From contig NZ_CP123961.1 of the NCBI RefSeq assembly GCF_036327415.1, forward strand, positions 1,178,001-1,242,000: 64,000 nt of DNA, read 5' to 3'. The stretch comes from Bartonella grahamii subsp. shimonis (GTDB lineage: Bacteria > Pseudomonadota > Alphaproteobacteria > Rhizobiales > Rhizobiaceae). The notes under the pieces were generated by a model. The model was given only the letters and a program-made list of their open reading frames with translations, did not search any database and was not told where the DNA came from. Every line of letters begins with the position of its first letter. Position 1 is the first letter of the stretch. Below are positions 59,861 to 64,000 of the stretch, one piece after another. Both the position numbers and the translations under genes were made by a program.

Positions 59861-61009
59861 TTGGGACTTTTAAATCATATCGTCACTATGGGTGATTTTC
59901 TTTTAAGAAGTTTGAGTATTCTTTTTATCATTATGATTATCATTTTTGTGCACGAATTTGGGCATTATCTCATTGGTCGGTGGTGTGGTATTAAGGCGTT
60001 AATTTTTTCACTGGGATTTGGACCAGAAATAGCGAGTTATATAGATAAGCATGGCACGAAGTGGCGTTTAGCACTTATCCCCTTAGGAGGTTATGTAAAA
60101 TTTGTTGGGGATGAGGAAAAAATCGATACGGTATCATCCCAATCATCACTGATTGTTGATGGTTCATTTGCTCGTGCGCATGCTTGGAAAAAAGCAGCAA
60201 CTGTTTTTGCTGGTCCCTTCTTCAATGCCCTTTTTACTGTTATTATTCTAACATTTTTTTTCTTTATCTATGGTCGTGTAGCTATTGAGCCTGTTGTTGG
60301 TTCTTTGGTAAAAGATAGCCCTGCTCTTCAGTCCGGTTTGGAATTAGGTGATCGTTTTGTTGAAATGGATGGACGACGGGTTGAGAGTTTTGAAGATTTG
60401 ATGAATTATATAGCTTTTAACGGAAGAGAACCCATAGAGTTTAAAATAGAACGTATGGGGCGAGTTTTTACAACGGTCATTACTCCGAAAGTCGTTGAGC
60501 GAGATGATGGATTTGGTAGTCGAACACAAAGTGCTATGATAGGTGTAGGTGTTCCTGTTGATTTAAATAATCCTGCACGTTTAGATCCAACTTATATAAA
60601 ACATATTCGCTATGGTTTTGTAACAGCTGTAAGGGAAGCGGCAGACCGTACTGTGTTTATCGCCACTCAAACTGTTCTTTTTATGAGTCGTTTAATAGGA
60701 GGCAAAGAGGATCGTTGTCGGCTAAGTGGACCTTCTAAAACCGTTAAAATTGCTTGGAAAGTGAGCGAGACAGGTTTTATTTCTTTGTTGAATTTGGCAG
60801 CTTTTCTTTCAATAAGTGTTGGGCTTATTAACCTTTTTCCGATTCTACCGCTTGATGGTGGGCATCTTTTATTGCATGTCATTGAGGTCATTACTGGGAG
60901 GAAAATATCCGCTAAAATTCAGGGAATTGTTTTTCGTTTAGGTTTTTCCATTCTTCTCCTTTTTATGATCTTTGTCTTTTTTAATGATTATTTTTGTTGG
61001 TTTAGCTAA
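59861..61009 (+). CDS. rseP: RseP/MmpA-family site-2 metalloprotease
   Basis: The inner-membrane zinc protease has HEFGH (H31 and H35, counting from the TTG at 59861) in its first helix, a PDZ domain (VVGSLVKDSPALQSGLELGDRFVEMDG), and LPLDGGHLLLHVIE with the aspartate zinc ligand in the third helix. It cuts anti-sigma factors or membrane remnants; in Caulobacter the homologue MmpA cuts PodJ. GGGAGA (59848-59853) favours the TTG at 59861 over the TTG at 59846; an ATG at 59888 is also possible. bamA follows after 202 bases. Confidence 0.92.
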   Translation: MGLLNHIVTMGDFLLRSLSILFIIMIIIFVHEFGHYLIGRWCGIKALIFSLGFGPEIASYIDKHGTKWRLALIPLGGYVKFVGDEEKIDTVSSQSSLIVDGSFARAHAWKKAATVFAGPFFNALFTVIILTFFFFIYGRVAIEPVVGSLVKDSPALQSGLELGDRFVEMDGRRVESFEDLMNYIAFNGREPIEFKIERMGRVFTTVITPKVVERDDGFGSRTQSAMIGVGVPVDLNNPARLDPTYIKHIRYGFVTAVREAADRTVFIATQTVLFMSRLIGGKEDRCRLSGPSKTVKIAWKVSETGFISLLNLAAFLSISVGLINLFPILPLDGGHLLLHVIEVITGRKISAKIQGIVFRLGFSILLLFMIFVFFNDYFCWFS

Positions 61010-61211
61010 TTAAATTATGGAAAACGCTTTATAAATTGGGTAATAATAGCAAAAACAAATTGAAGGTTGTTTACCATGTCTGCAAAATGTTGTGGCGTCG
61101 TACATTATAATGAGTATTAAGGAATGAAAAGTCTTGCTGTAAAAAGGTTGTTACGGCAGTTAGCTTTTTAAGGCATCATGTCCAAGGAACAAGAGTAAGG
61201 TAAAAAAGCCA

Positions 61212-63608
61212 ATGACTACAAATTCAAAGTTTTTAAATGCAGCATCTGTATTGGTGTTAAAGATGGGGATGATTGCCCCAGCAACAGTTTTTATGTCAAT
61301 TGCTGCGGTTGGAGAAATACAAGCGTCTGTAGTCCGTTCTATTGAGGTTCGTGGGAATAAGTTTGTAAGTTCTCAGGCGATTCGAGACAATATGGGAATT
61401 AAGGCTGGACAAGGGGTTTCCAGTGGTGATGTTGATAATGCTGTGAAGAATCTTTTCGAATTGGGTTTATTTTATGATGTTAAAATAAATCCGGTAGGTG
61501 ATAAATTAGTTGTATTTGTAAAAGAATATGAGGTTGTCAATCAAATATTGTTTCAGGGAAATAAATCTTTTAAAGACCCAGATCTTAAGCGGTTTATTTC
61601 TTTAAAACCGAATGAGCCTTTTAATTCTGCTAAGCTTTCTGCTGATATAAATACAATTCGTGAAGCCTATAAAACTCTTGGTCGTAATAATATCACTGTT
61701 AACGTTCAAACGATTAACCTTGGAAAAGGGCGAGTTAATGTGGTATTTAATGTTGTTGAAGGGCAAAAAACAAAGATTGGGGATATCACTTTTAAGGGGA
61801 ATAGTGTCTTTGGAAGTCGCCGTTTGCGTGATGTGATTTCAACAAAAACTTCGGGAATTTTTTCGAAGTTGTTGGGAGGTGATGTTTACAGTGAAGAGCG
61901 TCTCGCTGCTGATGAAGAAGCTTTACGTCGCTTTTATTATAATCGTGGTTATGCGGATTTTCGTATAGTCTCTTCTAAAGCGACTTTTGATGCAGCAAGC
62001 AATACGTATAAAATTTCTTTCGTTCTTGATGAAGGTGTGCGCTATAAAATTAGTGATATTCAGGTTGAAAGTGACGTTGATGGAATTGATGTTCAATCTG
62101 TGAAAAGGATGCTTAAAACCCAGCCAGGTGGTGTTTATAGTGCAGAAGATATTGAACAGTCTGTTGCAATTATTAATAACAAGGTCGCTGATTCTGGATA
62201 TGCTTTTGCTAAAGTTGAACCGCGGGGAAATCGTAATTTAGCAAATCATACAATTTCAATTTTATATAATATTGAACAGGGTACACGTGCTTATATTCAG
62301 CGTATTGATATACGTGGCAATGAGAAAACGCGTGATTACGTCATTCGCCGTGAGATTGATTTAAACGAAGGAGATGCTTACAATCAAACTTTATTACAGC
62401 GGGCAAAACGTCGTCTAGAAAGTTTAGGTTTCTTCAAAGCCGTTAATATTTCAATGGTTCCCACAGATCAATCTGACCAAGTTATTTTGGTGATAGATGT
62501 CGTTGAAGCTTCAACAGGAGACCTCTCTCTTTCTGGAGGATATACAACGGGGGGAACAAGTCCTGGTATGTCACTTGAAGTTTCTGTTACTGAACGTAAT
62601 CTTGGGGGACGTGGTCAATATGTTCGTTTAGGATTAGGTGCGGGGCAAGAAAAATCTCGTAATTATAATTTATCATTTGTTGATCCTTATTTCTTAGGAT
62701 ATCGTTTATCTGCTGGCGTTGATGTTTTTCGCAGTACTTATCGTGCTGATAAAGCCTATGATGTACGACAGACAGGTGGATCGCTGCGGTTTTCATTGCC
62801 TATTAATAATCAATTATCTGCCAATCTAGCTTATTCTTATGTGCAGGAAGAATATGATTTTGGCGGAGAGTATGATTTTGACAAAGAGAGTGACGTAATA
62901 GAATTATATGGGAAATATTCTGGTGCGATTGTTCAAGCTGCAAAACAAAGTCCTTGGAAACGTTCATCAATTAGTTATGGTTTCACCTATAATACGATTG
63001 ATGATATGAAATCTCCCCATGATGGGTGGTATGTGCATCTTCTTCAGGAATATGCAGGGCTTGGTGGGAGTGCAAAGTTCTTGAAGACCACGGGTAAGGC
63101 GATGATGTACAAGACTCTTTCTGATCAGAAGGATATTGTTGGTTTGCTTTCCTTTGGGGGTGGTTATCTCCATGAAATAGGCAAAGAAGGTGTCCGTATT
63201 TTCGATATGTTTAAAGCGAATACTGATATGATTCGAGGGTTCAAATATAATGGAATAGGTCCCCGTCAGGTTTCCAGTAAGGGTGAAGTTTATTTTTTGG
63301 GGGGAACAACATATATGAATGCGACTGCTGAAGTACAGTTTCCTATCCCTGTTGTGCCTGAAGGGTTCGGGTTGCGCGGTGCTTTATTTGCGGATATTGC
63401 CACGCTTTATGGCAATAATTATAAAGCCGTTTTTAAGGGTGAACCGTCTGTTACCAATACCAAAAGTGCTTGGCGTTCATCTGCAGGTGTGAGTTTGATG
63501 TGGGATTCTCCGTTTGGTCCTTTGCGTTTTGATTATGCCTGGCCAATAACGAAGCAGGAAGGTGATCGTTTGCAACAATTGAACTTTGGTATTTCTACGA
63601 AGTTCTGA
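61212..63608 (+). CDS. bamA: BamA, outer-membrane protein assembly factor
   Basis: The 798-residue protein has a signal sequence (about 1-38, ending near IQASVV), five POTRA domains beginning IEVRGNKFVSSQAIRDNMG, each with the same strand-helix pattern (KIGDITFKGNSVFGSRRLRD; RIDIRGNEKTRDYVIRREI), and a 16-strand barrel starting about LSLSGGYTTGG and ending with F (LNFGISTKF), the C-terminal signal for insertion. The lid motif in loop 6 (DMIRGF, an RGF motif) is present. BamA folds outer-membrane proteins. lpxD follows after 65 bases. Confidence 0.96.
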   Translation: MTTNSKFLNAASVLVLKMGMIAPATVFMSIAAVGEIQASVVRSIEVRGNKFVSSQAIRDNMGIKAGQGVSSGDVDNAVKNLFELGLFYDVKINPVGDKLVVFVKEYEVVNQILFQGNKSFKDPDLKRFISLKPNEPFNSAKLSADINTIREAYKTLGRNNITVNVQTINLGKGRVNVVFNVVEGQKTKIGDITFKGNSVFGSRRLRDVISTKTSGIFSKLLGGDVYSEERLAADEEALRRFYYNRGYADFRIVSSKATFDAASNTYKISFVLDEGVRYKISDIQVESDVDGIDVQSVKRMLKTQPGGVYSAEDIEQSVAIINNKVADSGYAFAKVEPRGNRNLANHTISILYNIEQGTRAYIQRIDIRGNEKTRDYVIRREIDLNEGDAYNQTLLQRAKRRLESLGFFKAVNISMVPTDQSDQVILVIDVVEASTGDLSLSGGYTTGGTSPGMSLEVSVTERNLGGRGQYVRLGLGAGQEKSRNYNLSFVDPYFLGYRLSAGVDVFRSTYRADKAYDVRQTGGSLRFSLPINNQLSANLAYSYVQEEYDFGGEYDFDKESDVIELYGKYSGAIVQAAKQSPWKRSSISYGFTYNTIDDMKSPHDGWYVHLLQEYAGLGGSAKFLKTTGKAMMYKTLSDQKDIVGLLSFGGGYLHEIGKEGVRIFDMFKANTDMIRGFKYNGIGPRQVSSKGEVYFLGGTTYMNATAEVQFPIPVVPEGFGLRGALFADIATLYGNNYKAVFKGEPSVTNTKSAWRSSAGVSLMWDSPFGPLRFDYAWPITKQEGDRLQQLNFGISTKF

Positions 63609-63673
63609 TTTGAGCGATTTTAAGAAGGAAAAACTTGAAGAGAATAGCTTAAGCTGGGAGAGAAAGTGTTTTG

Positions 63674-64000
63674 ATGGCGGATACATTTTTTTTTACGCCG
63701 TCCCGGCGATTGACAGTTGCAAATGTTGCTGAGTTGACGGGTGCAAAGCTTCTTAATCCAGAGTTTTCTCATAAAGTTATCAATACTCTTTCTTCACTTG
63801 AGAGTGCTGTGGAAGGTTCTCTTGTTTTTGTAGAGCGTCGGAAGTTTTCTGATGCATTACTGGACAGTTCTGCTGTTGCTGTTTTTTGTACGAATGAGGT
63901 TGTTTTTAAAGTTCCCGAAACTATGGCAATTTTGGTGACATCCACACCACAGCGTGACTTTGCTCAGATTGGTCGTATTTTGTTTCCAGATTCTGTCAAG
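63674..64000 (+). CDS. lpxD: UDP-3-O-acylglucosamine N-acyltransferase (5' part)
   Basis: The first 109 residues of LpxD are in the window; the gene runs past its end. Seen are the uridine-binding N-terminal domain features [37 protein letters not shown] and [13 protein letters not shown]. LpxD adds the second acyl chain in lipid A synthesis, using acyl-ACP. GGGAGAGAAAG precedes the ATG. The bamA-lpxD order, usually followed by fabZ and lpxA, is conserved. Confidence 0.93.
   Translation, partial: MADTFFFTPSRRLTVANVAELTGAKLLNPEFSHKVINTLSSLESAVEGSLVFVERRKFSDALLDSSAVAVFCTNEVVFKVPETMAILVTSTPQRDFAQIGRILFPDSVK

Overview
The window is about 64 kb of AT-rich core chromosome from an alphaproteobacterium of the order Hyphomicrobiales. 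I infer the genus Bartonella. The support is the strongly AT-biased third codon positions, the Brucella-like sequence and order of the genes (pdh-lpd-lipA, ntrY-ntrX-trkA, tuf-secE-nusG-rplKAJL-rpoBC, rpsB-tsf-pyrH-frr, cdsA-rseP-bamA-lpxD), a RirA iron regulator, an EipB-type envelope protein, and long gene-poor spacers with decaying genes typical of a reduced host-adapted genome. The species cannot be fixed by eye.

Layout: 1-5125 holds the pyruvate dehydrogenase and lipoate genes (pdhB 3' part, pdhC, lpd, lipA, ratA). 5491-7634 is a leftward operon rirA-ispDF-pncC. 7808-12814 is ntrY-ntrX-trkA, followed by a broken glycosyltransferase gene. 13776-18984 is the protease block clpP, clpX, lon, hupB. 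20092-28241 holds trmFO, tRNA-Leu, tig, gatB, a complex I assembly-type subunit (NDUFA12 family), a DUF2155 protein, a rhomboid protease and rlmB. 28447-42539 is the translation and transcription block: tRNA-Tyr, tRNA-Gly, tuf, tRNA-Trp, secE, nusG, rplK, rplA, rplJ, rplL, rpoB, rpoC. 43385-46399 holds a frameshifted MerR regulator, a nitroreductase, a possible 31-residue membrane peptide and sdaA. A 1.8 kb decayed spacer follows. 48210-54843 holds a small hypothetical gene, a DacA-type carboxypeptidase, clpS-clpA, a HIT protein, ridA and eipB. 55011-64000 is rpsB, tsf, pyrH, frr, cdsA, rseP, bamA and the start of lpxD.

The genes are mostly housekeeping: acetyl-CoA supply, protein quality control (ClpP with ClpX and ClpA/ClpS, Lon, trigger factor), transcription and translation, isoprenoid synthesis (IspDF) and outer-membrane biogenesis (BamA, LpxD, RseP, EipB). 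I see no prophage, CRISPR array, insertion sequence, secretion system or toxin-antitoxin locus.

The window does not show an obvious new multi-gene system. The most unusual signals are: a family of about 100-140 bp dispersed elements with internal dyads, found in all three long convergent gene gaps; an ispDF reading frame with no ATG, GTG or TTG able to include its catalytic N-terminus, but an ATT at ideal distance from a strong ribosome binding site; absence of uppS and dxr from their usual places around cdsA; two pseudogenes whose main lesion is one extra T; and a possible 31-residue membrane peptide before sdaA.
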